Below are positions 24,874 to 33,379 of a stretch of 64,000 bases of DNA, in pieces (within the stretch, counting starts at the first letter, position 1; each line of letters begins with the position of its first letter). Made by a program: the position numbers and the translations under genes. The notes beneath the pieces were generated by a model. That model saw nothing but the letters and a program-made list of their open reading frames with translations. It made no database searches and was not told the DNA's origin. Source of the DNA: Methylobacterium sp. NEAU K (GTDB taxonomy: Bacteria > Pseudomonadota > Alphaproteobacteria > Rhizobiales > Beijerinckiaceae). The stretch is from NCBI RefSeq assembly GCF_030700285.1, contig NZ_JAUYZJ010000020.1:1-64000 (forward strand), in the 5' to 3' direction.

Positions 24874-25974
24874 TCAGCCGACCGGCGCGGCGTAGGTCGG
24901 GACGGTGATCACCCCGAAGTCGTCGCCGTTGAAGGTCGTCTTCTTCAGACCCCAGATCGCCCAGGCGGAGACCTCGAGGTTCCGCTTGTGGTCCAGGAGT
25001 TCCTCGTTCCAGCGGTAGCGGTTCTCGCCGCCCGCCTTGCCGTAGGCCAGGGTCGCGGCCTGGGCGCCGAGCAGCACCGCGCGGCGGGTGTTCGGGACCG
25101 CCGTGGTGCCGTCGGCCGAGACGCCCTGCGTGACGTCCTGGGCCTCGCGCAGCACGACGCCGTTGTACTTGCCGAGCGCGCCCGAATAGATCGGGTTCTT
25201 GGTGACCTCGCCGCCCATCATCGCGGCCTTCTGGATGTCAAGCCACTGGCCGGCGTTGGTGTTGGTCCGCAGCGACGTGACCTGCGTGGAATGCAGGTAC
25301 ATCACGTAGACCTTCTCGCCGTTCACGACGACGGGGCGGATCATCACCTTGCCCGCAGCGCCGCCGGTCTTGGCGAGTTCCACCGCGGCGTCGATGACGC
25401 TGAGGGTGAAGATATCGCCGGTGCCGAGCGAGGCGTCGCTGGTCTTGCCATTCGGGCGGTAGATGCGTCCGACGGACGGGGCGGTGACGGTGTTGTTGCC
25501 GCTGTACTTCCGGGCGGCCTTGCCCGACAGCTGCATCACCGGGGTGTAGCCGCACATGTGGTTGAAGAAGATCTTCGCGCGCCGGGTCTGGAACCAGTCG
25601 GCGATGCCGGAGCGGGCCTGCTCGCGCAGGTCGAACGGCACGCGCTGCGCGTCGATCGAGTTGTCCGACTTCACGCCGACCACGTGGCCGAGCTCGTCGA
25701 TCGTCACCTTGTCGGAGTTGGTGCCGAGCTGCTCGCCGTTGCCCTCGGCGACGTCGTCGGAGGTGAAGCCATCGCCGTGCAGCTGCATGCGCAGGCCGAA
25801 GGTGACGGTGTCGCCGTTGCCCTTCTTGAGCTCGGTCTTCTCCTGGATGATGGAACCATCGGTCTTGCCGACGAGCGGGTCGATGTCGATGGACTTGTTG
25901 GCCTCGACCGCGAGCTTCTTGCTCCAGGTCTTGACGGCCATGGGATCGCCGATCCCGAAACCGGTGAAGGACAT
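24874..25974 (-). CDS. Major capsid protein, N4-gp56/DUF4043 family
   Basis: 366 aa. Starts MSFTGFGIGDPMAVKTWSKK, the family signature, then EANKSIDIDPLVGKTDGSII, FDLREQARSGIADWFQTRRA and MCGYTPVMQLSGKAARKYSG. Length and landmarks match N4-gp56-type major capsid proteins (HK97 fold, no obvious prohead protease domain). It forms the icosahedral shell. It has its own candidate promoter, the 42-bp element at 26257-26298, behind a strong terminator that separates it from the scaffold gene. Confidence 0.85.
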   Translation of the reverse strand: MSFTGFGIGDPMAVKTWSKKLAVEANKSIDIDPLVGKTDGSIIQEKTELKKGNGDTVTFGLRMQLHGDGFTSDDVAEGNGEQLGTNSDKVTIDELGHVVGVKSDNSIDAQRVPFDLREQARSGIADWFQTRRAKIFFNHMCGYTPVMQLSGKAARKYSGNNTVTAPSVGRIYRPNGKTSDASLGTGDIFTLSVIDAAVELAKTGGAAGKVMIRPVVVNGEKVYVMYLHSTQVTSLRTNTNAGQWLDIQKAAMMGGEVTKNPIYSGALGKYNGVVLREAQDVTQGVSADGTTAVPNTRRAVLLGAQAATLAYGKAGGENRYRWNEELLDHKRNLEVSAWAIWGLKKTTFNGDDFGVITVPTYAAPVG

Positions 25975-26172
25975 GGTGTGCCTCTAAGGGCTGGATTCCG
26001 TGGGGAGGGGTGCGTGCGGGCCGTGTCGTCGCCGCGCGGACGGAAGCCGGGCCCCAGGTGACCGTTGGGGACGGTGGTCGGACGGGCGCCGTGACGTGGC
26101 GCGAGCGAAGGCTGTGACGCGGCCGGGCGGATCGGGTGACGTCCGATCAGGCGTACGACCGGACACGCGAAA

Positions 26173-26201
26173 GCGCCCCGCCCGGAGGTAGGGTGCGGCG
26201 C
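26173..26201 (-). terminator. Imperfect hairpin in the capsid gene leader
   Basis: Stem GCGCC/GGCGC with internal mismatches, minus-strand tail TTTCGCG. It lies between the 42-bp element and the capsid start, as in the 7.3 kb copy. Confidence 0.4.
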
Positions 26202-26256
26202 GAGGCCGGTCGGAAACTGGGGGATGTGCGAGACGGGGCTATCGGGCCCGCACGTC

Positions 26257-26298
26257 ACGCGACATTGGCGATATCCGGCCTTTCGGCCGTCGGGTCAA
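26257..26298 (-). promoter_or_regulatory. Conserved 42-bp element, copy B (candidate capsid promoter)
   Basis: Minus strand begins TTGACCCGACGGCCGAAAGG, with a CGGCC/GGCCG spacer hairpin, then GATATC at 17-base spacing from TTGACC and a terminal GTCGCGT. It sits between the terminator at 26309-26336 and the capsid gene. Confidence 0.65.
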
Positions 26299-26308
26299 CT
26301 GGAAAGGC

Positions 26309-26336
26309 GCGGCGCGCGAGCGGACCCGCGCGCCGC
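26309..26336 (-). terminator. Strong terminator between scaffold and capsid genes
   Basis: Perfect 10-bp stem GCGGCGCGCG/CGCGCGCCGC with 8-base loop and minus-strand tail CTTTCC, seven bases past the scaffold stop. Confidence 0.75.
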
Positions 26337-26342
26337 GTCGGA

Positions 26343-27365
26343 TCAGCCCTCGGCGCCCATCAGCTTGTCGAGCTTGCGCGGATTCTTCAGCGCGAAGGCC
26401 TCGAACTCCGCCTCGCTCATGTTCATCAGCGTCTCGAAGGTCACCTCGCCGGCCGGCGCACCACCAGCGGCTGAGAGCGACTTGCCCGGGCCCGCCTGGC
26501 CAGCGGCGACGCGCTCGGCCTTCTGCGCCGCGCTCTCGACGGGTGCAGCCGGCGCAGCGGGCGGCTCCGGAGCCTTCGGGGCGAACCCGCGGGCCTTGGC
26601 GATCGCGAAGATGCGCTCGGCCGGGGAGACGCCCTGCTGGCGGGCCTGGATCGCGATCTGAAGCTCGTCGTTGCCGAGCGCCTGCCGGATCTGAGCCTCG
26701 GGCACGCCCATCGCGGCATACTCGGCCCGGCGGGTCTCGATCACGTACTTGAACGCGTCCGCGAAGGTCGGCTCGGCCTGGGCGAAGCGGTTCACGTCGG
26801 CGTGGTAGTCACGGACGACCTCGGCCACCTCACGCTCCTGGCGCTGGCGGGTGGTCTCCTGCGTGACCGTGCCCTCCAGCTTGGCGAGCTTCTCCTCCAG
26901 GTGCTTCGCGTAGCCGAAGATGTCCTCCTCGGGGTTCGGCACCTTCGGCGGCTCTGCTGCCGGCTGTGCGGCCGCGGGAGCCTGCGCGCGCGCGGCCTCA
27001 GTCAGGAGGCGCAGGCGCTCGTCGCCACGAGCGTACTTCTCGCGGAGGTCGGTCAGCTCCTTCTCGACGGCCTTCCGGCGCTCGCGCTCCTCGTGGAAGG
27101 CACCGTGCGGGACGAACTTGCCCTTCTCGTCGCGGGCCTGGAGGCTCGGGTCGATCTCGGCGCCTGCACCTTCACCAGCAGCCTCACCGGCCTCGCCAGC
27201 GGGCGCAGCAGCCTCACCACCGGCCGGAGCACCGTCGGGCGCCTCTACGGCGGCCGCAGCCGTGGACGGACCATCCTCGCCCCGCTCATACGCCTCGAAG
27301 GCGGCCTGCTCTTCGGGAGTGAAGGATTCACCGCCCTCGCTGGTGGCGAGATCGTTGTCGGTCAT
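26343..27365 (-). CDS. Capsid scaffolding protein
   Basis: 340 aa. Highly charged and Ala/Glu/Pro-rich with no hydrophobic core segments: starts MTDNDLATSEGGESFTPEEQ, has a central coiled coil (HEERERRKAVEKELTDLREK; KHLEEKLAKLEGTVTQETTR), and ends MSEAEFEAFALKNPRKLDKL. Composition, size and position between portal and capsid genes are typical of scaffolding proteins, which are removed after prohead assembly. Confidence 0.75.
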   Translation of the reverse strand: MTDNDLATSEGGESFTPEEQAAFEAYERGEDGPSTAAAAVEAPDGAPAGGEAAAPAGEAGEAAGEGAGAEIDPSLQARDEKGKFVPHGAFHEERERRKAVEKELTDLREKYARGDERLRLLTEAARAQAPAAAQPAAEPPKVPNPEEDIFGYAKHLEEKLAKLEGTVTQETTRQRQEREVAEVVRDYHADVNRFAQAEPTFADAFKYVIETRRAEYAAMGVPEAQIRQALGNDELQIAIQARQQGVSPAERIFAIAKARGFAPKAPEPPAAPAAPVESAAQKAERVAAGQAGPGKSLSAAGGAPAGEVTFETLMNMSEAEFEAFALKNPRKLDKLMGAEG

Positions 27366-27425
27366 GCTGTCCTCGTGACGTGATGGAGACGGAAGCCGAC
27401 GTGCGCCATCGGCGGGCGGAAGGGG

Positions 27426-29513
27426 TCAGAAGCCGGGCCGGGCCGGGTACTGCTCGGGGCCGGCCGCAGGGGCCGGGAGCGCAGGCATCGCGCCCGGGGG
27501 CGGTGTCATCCCGAGCGGCGTCGGCTGCGGTTGAGGCTGTTGCGGCTGCGGCGCCGGCGCGAGGCCCTGCGCCTGCAGCTCGCGATGGTGACCGTGCGCA
27601 ATCTCCAGACCGCGGCCGATCGTGTCGACCTGGTCGTAGGTGCCAAGCGCCTGCTGGTGGCCAGCCTGCGCCCGCTTCAGGGCCGCACCCGCGCTCATCT
27701 CCTCTATCTTGGTGATCGCCGTCTGCACGGCGATCTGCTTCTGCTGCTGCACCTGCGGATCCTGGCTCTGCTGGGCGAGCAGCTCGCGCATCTTGGCGAC
27801 GAAGGAATCCGGGAACGGCGAGTAGGGTAGCACCTCGAGCAGGACCTGCGGGGTGATCATGTCCTTGATGATCGGCAGCACCGACACGAAGGTCGCCCAG
27901 ACGACCTGCTGCTGGTTCGGCGAGGAAGGCGCCTCGTCGATCACCACGTCGAAGTCGCCCGCGGTTTGGTCGCGGATGAGCGGGATCATCTGCTGGCCTG
28001 CCTGCCCCGTCACACGCACCAAGCGGCCGTCCGAGAGGTAGGTCTGGATGAAGTAGAGCCGCACCCGCCCGATGTGCTTGCGGGCCCGGCGCAGCGCGTT
28101 GAACACCGTGGCGAGGATGTTCATGGCCGCCTGCTTGCGCTGGTGCTCCAGCACGCCGGCTTGGTCGTTCTGCTGCTGGCCGAGCAGCTCCATGTTGACG
28201 CCCGAGGAGTCACGGATGGAGGTGATCGCGAACTCCATCAGCTGCCAGTGCCCGGTCGGCAGCTGCGGCAGCGGCTTCTCCTTCATGCCGCCCTGGGTCA
28301 GCGCGCCCGGGTTCAGCCACGTCACGGCGCCGGGCTTGGCGTAGGTCGCCTCGAACTGGCGCGTGTCCTTGACCGCGCTCGTCTCCATGAACACACCGCC
28401 CTTGGCTTGGCGGTTGAGCATGTCGAGCGTCTGGGAGAGCCACTTGTTGGCGAAGCGCTGCGGATCGCGCATCGGGCGCACGATCCCGAACCACGCGCCC
28501 TTGTTCTGGTCGCGGTCGCCCGTGAGCACCGCGTACGAGATCCGATCGCCAGCCGGGGCCGGGCCCTCCTCCAGCACGGCCGCGCCCAGGAACGCGCGCC
28601 GGTAGACACGCTTGATCTGGTGGAACACCCGCACCGGCGGCATGCCAAGTGCCGCAGCGCGCTCGACCGCGACCTTCGCCTTGGCCGGATCCATCTCGAC
28701 CGGCTCACCCTTCTGCGGGTCGATCACCATCGCGACCCGGGCGCGCTCCCACCACTGGCACTCGACGATGGTCACGCGCTGCGTGCCGCCGTCCGAGGCC
28801 TCCGGGCGGTCCATCCGGTGCTCGCCGGGCAGGATCTCGCGGTGCGGCTCCTCGCCGTCGCGATCCTCCGCCCAGGCGGCATCGAGGTCGGCCGGGTCGG
28901 CATCCGGGAACAGACCCTCGGCCTCGGCCCGGTCCATCGACTTCGCCCGGAACACACGCCGCGCGTCCGACAGCCCGCGCTTGGTCGCGGTGTGGTCCCA
29001 GAAGAACTCCAGCGGGTTCACCCGGTCCTCGACATAGTCGCCGTCCGGGTTGGTCTCGTAGTCCAGCCGCTGCTCGATCACGCCGACGCCGCAGATCACG
29101 GCATCCACGAACGCGTCCGACTCCTCGTCCTCCGCGTCAGCCTCGTCGGCGAGGTAGCGGGAGGCCTCCGTGAGTACCTCGTTCAGTGCGGCGTCACCGA
29201 TCTGACGCGGCAGGTACTGGATGTCCTGGCGGGTGTTCACCTCGGAGCCGGCGACCGCCTTGATGACCGGCAGGATGCGGTTGAAGGTGATCGGCGGCCG
29301 GCCCTGCTCCTTCAGCACGGCCTCGTCGGCGGGCGACCACTGGTGGCCTGCCACGAAGTCGAAGTCCTCACGCGCCTCGCGCCGCCACGTCGCCGAGGCG
29401 TCCCGGTCCGCGCGGTACCAGGTCTTCAGCTTACGCAGCAGCGCCTCGCGGTCGAGCTGCGCCTCCTCGTCTGGCGAGAGCGCACCCTCGTCCGACGCAT
29501 CGGTGTCGGTCAT
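27426..29513 (-). CDS. P22-type portal protein
   Basis: 695 aa from the ATG that overlaps the terminase stop (ATGA); an ATG nine bases upstream is the alternative. Portal landmarks: HQWSPADEAVLKEQGRPPIT, FNRILPVIKAVAGSEVNTRQ, CGVGVIEQRLDYETNPDGDY, RDPQRFANKWLSQTLDMLNR and EHQRKQAAMNILATVFNALR. Length of about 700 aa and the long C-terminal helical barrel region (QQKQIAVQTAITKIEEMSAG) match the P22-like family. It forms the dodecameric DNA channel at the capsid vertex. Confidence 0.85.
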   Translation of the reverse strand: MTDTDASDEGALSPDEEAQLDREALLRKLKTWYRADRDASATWRREAREDFDFVAGHQWSPADEAVLKEQGRPPITFNRILPVIKAVAGSEVNTRQDIQYLPRQIGDAALNEVLTEASRYLADEADAEDEESDAFVDAVICGVGVIEQRLDYETNPDGDYVEDRVNPLEFFWDHTATKRGLSDARRVFRAKSMDRAEAEGLFPDADPADLDAAWAEDRDGEEPHREILPGEHRMDRPEASDGGTQRVTIVECQWWERARVAMVIDPQKGEPVEMDPAKAKVAVERAAALGMPPVRVFHQIKRVYRRAFLGAAVLEEGPAPAGDRISYAVLTGDRDQNKGAWFGIVRPMRDPQRFANKWLSQTLDMLNRQAKGGVFMETSAVKDTRQFEATYAKPGAVTWLNPGALTQGGMKEKPLPQLPTGHWQLMEFAITSIRDSSGVNMELLGQQQNDQAGVLEHQRKQAAMNILATVFNALRRARKHIGRVRLYFIQTYLSDGRLVRVTGQAGQQMIPLIRDQTAGDFDVVIDEAPSSPNQQQVVWATFVSVLPIIKDMITPQVLLEVLPYSPFPDSFVAKMRELLAQQSQDPQVQQQKQIAVQTAITKIEEMSAGAALKRAQAGHQQALGTYDQVDTIGRGLEIAHGHHRELQAQGLAPAPQPQQPQPQPTPLGMTPPPGAMPALPAPAAGPEQYPARPGF

Positions 29514-30817
29514 TGCGCCCATCCGGTGCCTTCAGAATTCTCGTCGCGCTCGCGGCGGCGACGGCGCGCGTAGCGGTCGTTCGGTGCGTCGACCGGCCGA
29601 TCGTCAGCCCGGGGCTCGGCGATTGCGACGGCGAAGTAGCGGAAGGCGTCGGCCGCGTGGCTCGCCCAGTCGTGCAGTGGGTTCTTCGAGAAGGCCTGCG
29701 TGTTCGGGTCGACGTCATAGCGGTAGTTCCGCAGCGCCTGCAGGCCGTCCGCGCAGGCATCCGCGTCGAACCAGCACCGCGCGAACAGCTGGCGCGCCGC
29801 GTCGATGCCCGCCGCCACGGTCAGCTTCGGCGTAATCCGGACGTGATGCCCGGCCGCCCACATCTGCTGCTCGATCGTCCGCTCGGAGGCGAGCAGCTCG
29901 TTCCGCGCGTCGTGCGGCAACCAGTGCTCGCCGTACGCGAAGCCGCGCTCGGCCTTCCGGGCCGTCAGCACGTCGAGGTAGTGCTGAAGCGCGAAACCGC
30001 GGTTCTCGTAGAAGTCGATCAGCCGGAACTCGAAGCCGACGAGCTGGGCGAACCAGATGCTGGTTTTGTCGGCCCGGCCCAGATCCCAAAACGTGTGCAC
30101 CGACTTAACCGGGTCGTGAGGCACCTTGCCGAAGCGACCGGCCCGCGTCGCGGCCAGGATCTCGTGAGTGTAGATCGCGCCGTCGAGGACCTGCTTGCAG
30201 TGGCCGCCCCAGACCGTCTCGTAGGCCACGGGGTCGCGCGCCTTCAGGTCGAGCGCCTCCTGCCGGAGCACCTCCGGGAACCAGGGGTTGTCCTCCCAGC
30301 CGATTTTCACGACCCGCGCGCCGGTCGGCGGGTGCTTCACGAACCGCTGGTAGGTCTCGTCCTCCTCCAGCTCCGTGTTGAAGCTGATCCAGATCTCCGA
30401 GCATTCCTTGCGGATGGTCGGCACCAGCACGTCCCAGCTGGTCTTCGAGACGGTGCGGGCTTCTTCCACCCAGCAGATGTCGACGCCTTCGGTCGACTTC
30501 ACCGAGGCGACGTTGTGCCGGAGACCCTTGAAGATGAACTCGGTGCCGTTCGCGCCGAGGATCCGCTTCTCCTGGACGTCGTAGAAGCCGTGCAGGCCGA
30601 GGAGATCGATCTGCTGCGCGAACAGCGCGTGCGCCGACTCCGCGATGCTGTTCTGGAACTCGCGCGCGGCGAGCACCCGGAGCGGACGCTGTGCCCCCTG
30701 GATCAGGAGCGCACGGCCGAAGCCCCAGGACTTGGCGCCGCCGCGGCCGCCATAGGCGATCTTGTAGCGCGCCGGCTCGAACAGGAAGGCGAGCTTCTCC
30801 GGAAACTCAACCTGCAT
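29510..30817 (-). CDS. Terminase large subunit (PBSX/Terminase_3 type)
   Basis: 435 aa packaging motor. ATPase: Walker A YGGRGGAKS (residues 22-30) and Walker B VDICWVEEA (112-120). The nuclease domain begins around HTFWDLGRADKTS with the first acidic residue and ends with HDWASHAADAFRYFAVA. The order ATPase then RNase H-fold nuclease and the total length match the PBSX family. It partly overlaps the small terminase candidate upstream and the portal gene downstream. Confidence 0.9.
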   Translation of the reverse strand: MQVEFPEKLAFLFEPARYKIAYGGRGGAKSWGFGRALLIQGAQRPLRVLAAREFQNSIAESAHALFAQQIDLLGLHGFYDVQEKRILGANGTEFIFKGLRHNVASVKSTEGVDICWVEEARTVSKTSWDVLVPTIRKECSEIWISFNTELEEDETYQRFVKHPPTGARVVKIGWEDNPWFPEVLRQEALDLKARDPVAYETVWGGHCKQVLDGAIYTHEILAATRAGRFGKVPHDPVKSVHTFWDLGRADKTSIWFAQLVGFEFRLIDFYENRGFALQHYLDVLTARKAERGFAYGEHWLPHDARNELLASERTIEQQMWAAGHHVRITPKLTVAAGIDAARQLFARCWFDADACADGLQALRNYRYDVDPNTQAFSKNPLHDWASHAADAFRYFAVAIAEPRADDRPVDAPNDRYARRRRRERDENSEGTGWAQ

Positions 30818-31103
30818 CGGGCGTCTGCCCGGGCCGGATGAAGGTCACTGTCATGCCGGTCGGGATCGGCCCGCCCTCGCCGTCGCCGTCGATGGGCTGG
30901 GTCGGCTTGCCGTAACCGCGGTCGAGGATGGCGTTCGCCGCTGCGACGCGGGCCGCCTCGCTCTCGCCGGCTGTCGCGATTTGAACGAGAACCTCCAGGG
31001 CAGCCTCGGTGTGTGCGCGGGCGAGATCGCGCACCTTCGCGGAGGCCTTTGGCCGGCCGCTCGGATTGCCGGACTGGCCGGGCTGAAAAGGGGTGCCGAT
31101 CAT
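30807..31103 (-). CDS. DUF5681-type protein, candidate terminase small subunit
   Basis: 98 aa. FQPGQSGNPSGRPKASAKVR is the DUF5681 signature, commonly encoded just before terminase large subunits. The middle is helical (ARAHTEAALEVLVQIATAGE). It overlaps the large subunit start by 11 bases. Small size and position suggest DNA recognition for packaging; no helix-turn-helix is certain. Confidence 0.65.
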   Translation of the reverse strand: MIGTPFQPGQSGNPSGRPKASAKVRDLARAHTEAALEVLVQIATAGESEAARVAAANAILDRGYGKPTQPIDGDGEGGPIPTGMTVTFIRPGQTPDAG

Positions 31104-31132
31104 GCTGTTTGGATGCTGTTAGCAGCGTGCGA

Positions 31133-31429
31133 TCAGGCGCCCGCCAGGCCCACGACAGCGACGCACCGCGCCGACAGCGTGCGGCCGCGCGGGGCATCAC
31201 CGAAGCGTTCGATCAGGCCGGCGTGACCCTGACAGGCGAACTGCCCGACCCAACGGCGCTTCGAGACCGGCAGCAGGCGGCAGTCGGCGCCACGGCAGGC
31301 GCGCACCTCGATGCGGTAGCCGACGGTCTCGGCATGCGCCGGACGGTCGAACACCCAGACCCAGGCCCAGCCGGCGACCAGCACCAGAAGGATGCCGGCG
31401 ACGTGCCGGATGCCGACGAGGCCGCCCAT
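31133..31429 (-). CDS. Membrane-anchored small protein with cysteine pair
   Basis: 98 aa starting MGGLVGIRHVAGILLVLVAG: one N-terminal membrane helix, then a short domain with VRACRGADCRLLPVSKRRWV and FACQGHAGLIERFGDAPRGR, i.e. several Cys that could form disulphides outside the membrane. TGATG overlap with the 36-aa gene upstream. No family recognised. Confidence 0.55.
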   Translation of the reverse strand: MGGLVGIRHVAGILLVLVAGWAWVWVFDRPAHAETVGYRIEVRACRGADCRLLPVSKRRWVGQFACQGHAGLIERFGDAPRGRTLSARCVAVVGLAGA

Positions 31430-31539
31430 CAGTGCACCGTGCGCGACAGTGGGAAGACGTAGGCGACCGGCCGACGGCGCGGGCGCAGGGCTGCCGCGGC
31501 GATGCCGGCGAGCAGGATGGCGGCGCAGACGCGGGCCAT
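31429..31539 (-). CDS. Micro-protein, 36 aa, hydrophobic N-terminus
   Basis: MARVCAAILLAGIAAAALRP followed by a basic Arg/Pro segment and VAYVFPLSRTVH. Start and stop both overlap the neighbours (TGATG twice), which strongly supports translation although the product is tiny. Confidence 0.5.
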   Translation of the reverse strand: MARVCAAILLAGIAAAALRPRRRPVAYVFPLSRTVH

Positions 31540-31652
31540 CAGTGCTTGAACCCCTCGGCGTAGATGTACGCGAGGAAGAAGGCGCCACCGGCTAGCGCGG
31601 CGAGCACGAAGAGCGTGCCGAGGACGACCCCGACGACGGCGAGAACACCCAT
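31539..31652 (-). CDS. Micro-protein, 37 aa, single membrane helix
   Basis: MGVLAVVGVVLGTLFVLAAL then AGGAFFLAYIYAEGFKH: almost entirely one membrane segment. The stop overlaps the next ATG (TGATG). A membrane micro-protein of unknown role. Confidence 0.5.
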   Translation of the reverse strand: MGVLAVVGVVLGTLFVLAALAGGAFFLAYIYAEGFKH

Positions 31653-31654
31653 AG

Positions 31655-31843
31655 TCACTTCCCTTGGTGGACGCCGAAGCACCGCAGCGCCTCGTCGTAG
31701 GAGAGCTTCGCGACTGGCGTGGACGGCGCGCCGAGGAAGGCAGTGCCGGCACAGAGCTCGCGCTCACCGCGATGGACGACGAGCGGCTCCAGCTCGGCCG
31801 GCTTGGCGCCGAGCAGCCACCGGAGCAGGAGGCGCTTCATCAT
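31655..31843 (-). CDS. Small hypothetical protein, 62 aa
   Basis: Starts MMKRLLLRWLLGAKPAELEP; ends SYDEALRCFGVHQGK. The start overlaps the upstream stop (ATGATGA). Part of the chain of coupled mini-genes between the recombinase and the terminase genes. No family recognised. Confidence 0.5.
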   Translation of the reverse strand: MMKRLLLRWLLGAKPAELEPLVVHRGERELCAGTAFLGAPSTPVAKLSYDEALRCFGVHQGK

Positions 31844-32055
31844 GGCCGCGCGTTCCACATCGCCATGGAGCGGCGGACCTCGAACTCGCCGGCCCGGGCC
31901 TCGTCGTACGGAGTTTCGACGGGCAGGCGGGCCGGGCCACCCAGCTGGCCCTTGCGGCGCAGGTGATCGCCGTAGGCCTGGGCCGCCGGGTCGCGCTGCG
32001 CATGGCGAAGCGCCCGCTCAGCGTCGGCCGCGGTGAAGTCGGGGCGTGCTGTCAA
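31840..32055 (-). CDS. Small helical protein, 71 aa, TTG start
   Basis: TARPDFTAADAERALRHAQR, then DHLRRKGQLGGPARLPVETP and a C-terminus ending MAMWNARP. The only start fitting the frame is TTG overlapping the recombinase stop (TTGA), consistent with translational coupling. Function unknown. Confidence 0.45.
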   Translation of the reverse strand: MTARPDFTAADAERALRHAQRDPAAQAYGDHLRRKGQLGGPARLPVETPYDEARAGEFEVRRSMAMWNARP

Positions 32056-32999
32056 AGGAACCGCTTTCCAGCGTGGTCGTCGAACGCCCGGGCGCGCCGG
32101 TCGTATTTCTGGAGCGTCGTCACCGCGGTGTGCCGGGTGACGTGCATGACCTTCAGGACGTCGGCCCCGGCGGCGAGCGCCGAGGTGACGAAGCCAGCCC
32201 GCAGCGAGTGGCCCGAGAACAGCGAGGCATCGAGGCCCGCCGCCGCGGCGTGCCGCTTCACGATGTCCGCCACGGATCGATCGGTGAGGCGCTCGGCCGA
32301 GACCGCGCCGCCTTTGCAGACGGACCGGAACACCGGGCCCGACGTGATGGCCGCCGCCTTCAGCCAAGCGTCCAGCGCCTCGCACGGCTTGAGCCTGGCG
32401 CCGCGCGGGACGGCGATCTCCTGGCCCGCGCCCTCCTGGTCCGTCTTCGAGCGGCGGACGTGGACGATGATGCCGTCCGGCACGCGCTCCAGGTCGGCGA
32501 CGTCGAGTGCCACCAGCTCGGAGCGGCGCAGCGCGGCGGCGAAGCCGAGCAGGATCAGCGCGCGGTCCCGCAGGCCTGCCGGCCCGTCCGGAATTTTGCG
32601 CAGCATCTTCCGGAGGGTCTCGGCCGTGACCGGCGCCTTCCGGGTCTGACGGGTTCCGAGCGCCCGGCGGGCGCCGCGGATCGTGGCCTTCACCGCCTCC
32701 GATGCGGCCGGGTTGTCAAAGCCGCCGGCCCGATGCGCCGCGGCGATCGCCGCCACGTGCAGGTCGATGGTAGCAGGCTTCCGGCCATTGTCCGCGAGGT
32801 GGGCGACGTAGATCGCCACCGTGGTAGGGCTCGCCGGCAGCGTGTCGACTTGCCCTGCGGCCCAGCTCACGAACACGCGGAACGCCGAGATGTAGGCCGC
32901 CTGGGTCCGGTCCGACCGGGACGCGCTGGCGTAGGCCTTCGCCCGGTCGAGCGAGAGCGACAGGTCTGCCGGCGCGACCGGCACCGGCAGAGAATCCAT
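32052..32999 (-). CDS. Tyrosine recombinase, complete catalytic set
   Basis: 315 aa. SAM-like core-binding domain at residues 10-110 (AYASASRSDRTQAAYISAFR) and catalytic domain with Arg158 (AALRRSEL), Lys185 (RRSKTD), His264 and Arg267 (SGHSLRAGF), His290 (VTRHTAV) and the nucleophile Tyr299 (LQKYDRRA). All six expected residues are present, unlike the integrase at 53925. It heads the leftward mini-gene chain. It could be a second integrase, a resolvase, or the relic of an older element. Confidence 0.85.
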   Translation of the reverse strand: MDSLPVPVAPADLSLSLDRAKAYASASRSDRTQAAYISAFRVFVSWAAGQVDTLPASPTTVAIYVAHLADNGRKPATIDLHVAAIAAAHRAGGFDNPAASEAVKATIRGARRALGTRQTRKAPVTAETLRKMLRKIPDGPAGLRDRALILLGFAAALRRSELVALDVADLERVPDGIIVHVRRSKTDQEGAGQEIAVPRGARLKPCEALDAWLKAAAITSGPVFRSVCKGGAVSAERLTDRSVADIVKRHAAAAGLDASLFSGHSLRAGFVTSALAAGADVLKVMHVTRHTAVTTLQKYDRRARAFDDHAGKRFL

Positions 33000-33186
33000 G
33001 ATCCAACCTAAGTTGAACGGAAGACCGCAGATCCAACTAAATGGCGGTCAGCGTTGAATAAGCGGCCCGACAGAGAGGCCGCGGATCACTTCCGACAAGA
33101 AAAGTTAGCGGAAGCGGTCTTGCGCCGTTGGTCGCTCGATCACAGACTGAAGAGGCGGGCGCTTTTGGACTCGAACGGAGATCAAC

Positions 33187-33375
33187 ATGACCCTGAAGCA
33201 GGCTCTTGCGGCGCCCATCGGCACCGTCATCACCCACACGGGCCGGAACGACCGATTGTTCACTGACCTTTGCGCTGCCGGCTACTTCCAGATTAGTGGC
33301 GTCGCCGACCGACAGTTCACCTTCCAGCGGATGAGCGGACCGCTCGCTCCGATGCCCGGTTGCCGTACCTTCTGA
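33187..33375 (+). CDS. Small hypothetical protein, 62 aa
   Basis: MTLKQALAAPIGTVITHTGR, then NDRLFTDLCAAGYFQISGVA. GGAG lies eight bases before the ATG. It stands alone on the plus strand between leftward genes and is followed by a GC-rich hairpin, so it looks like an independently expressed lysogen gene. No family recognised. Confidence 0.45.
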   Translation: MTLKQALAAPIGTVITHTGRNDRLFTDLCAAGYFQISGVADRQFTFQRMSGPLAPMPGCRTF

Positions 33376-33379
33376 TCCC

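Noticed and set aside
24874..25974. Full N4-like phage
   Set aside because: Only the capsid protein is N4-gp56-like; there is no giant virion RNA polymerase and the other modules are P22- or PBSX-like. The hairpins in the 42-bp elements are therefore not claimed as N4-type polymerase promoters.
27966..29573. Long plus-strand open frame of 535 codons opposite the portal gene
   Set aside because: It is the high-GC antisense shadow of the portal gene; its sequence is rich in Arg, His, Leu and Val with no domain, and the minus-strand product has clear portal landmarks.
3777..31103. Long-tailed phage (siphovirus or myovirus)
   Set aside because: No tape-measure, tail tube, sheath or baseplate genes; gp10- and gp4-like genes and internal virion proteins point to a short tail.
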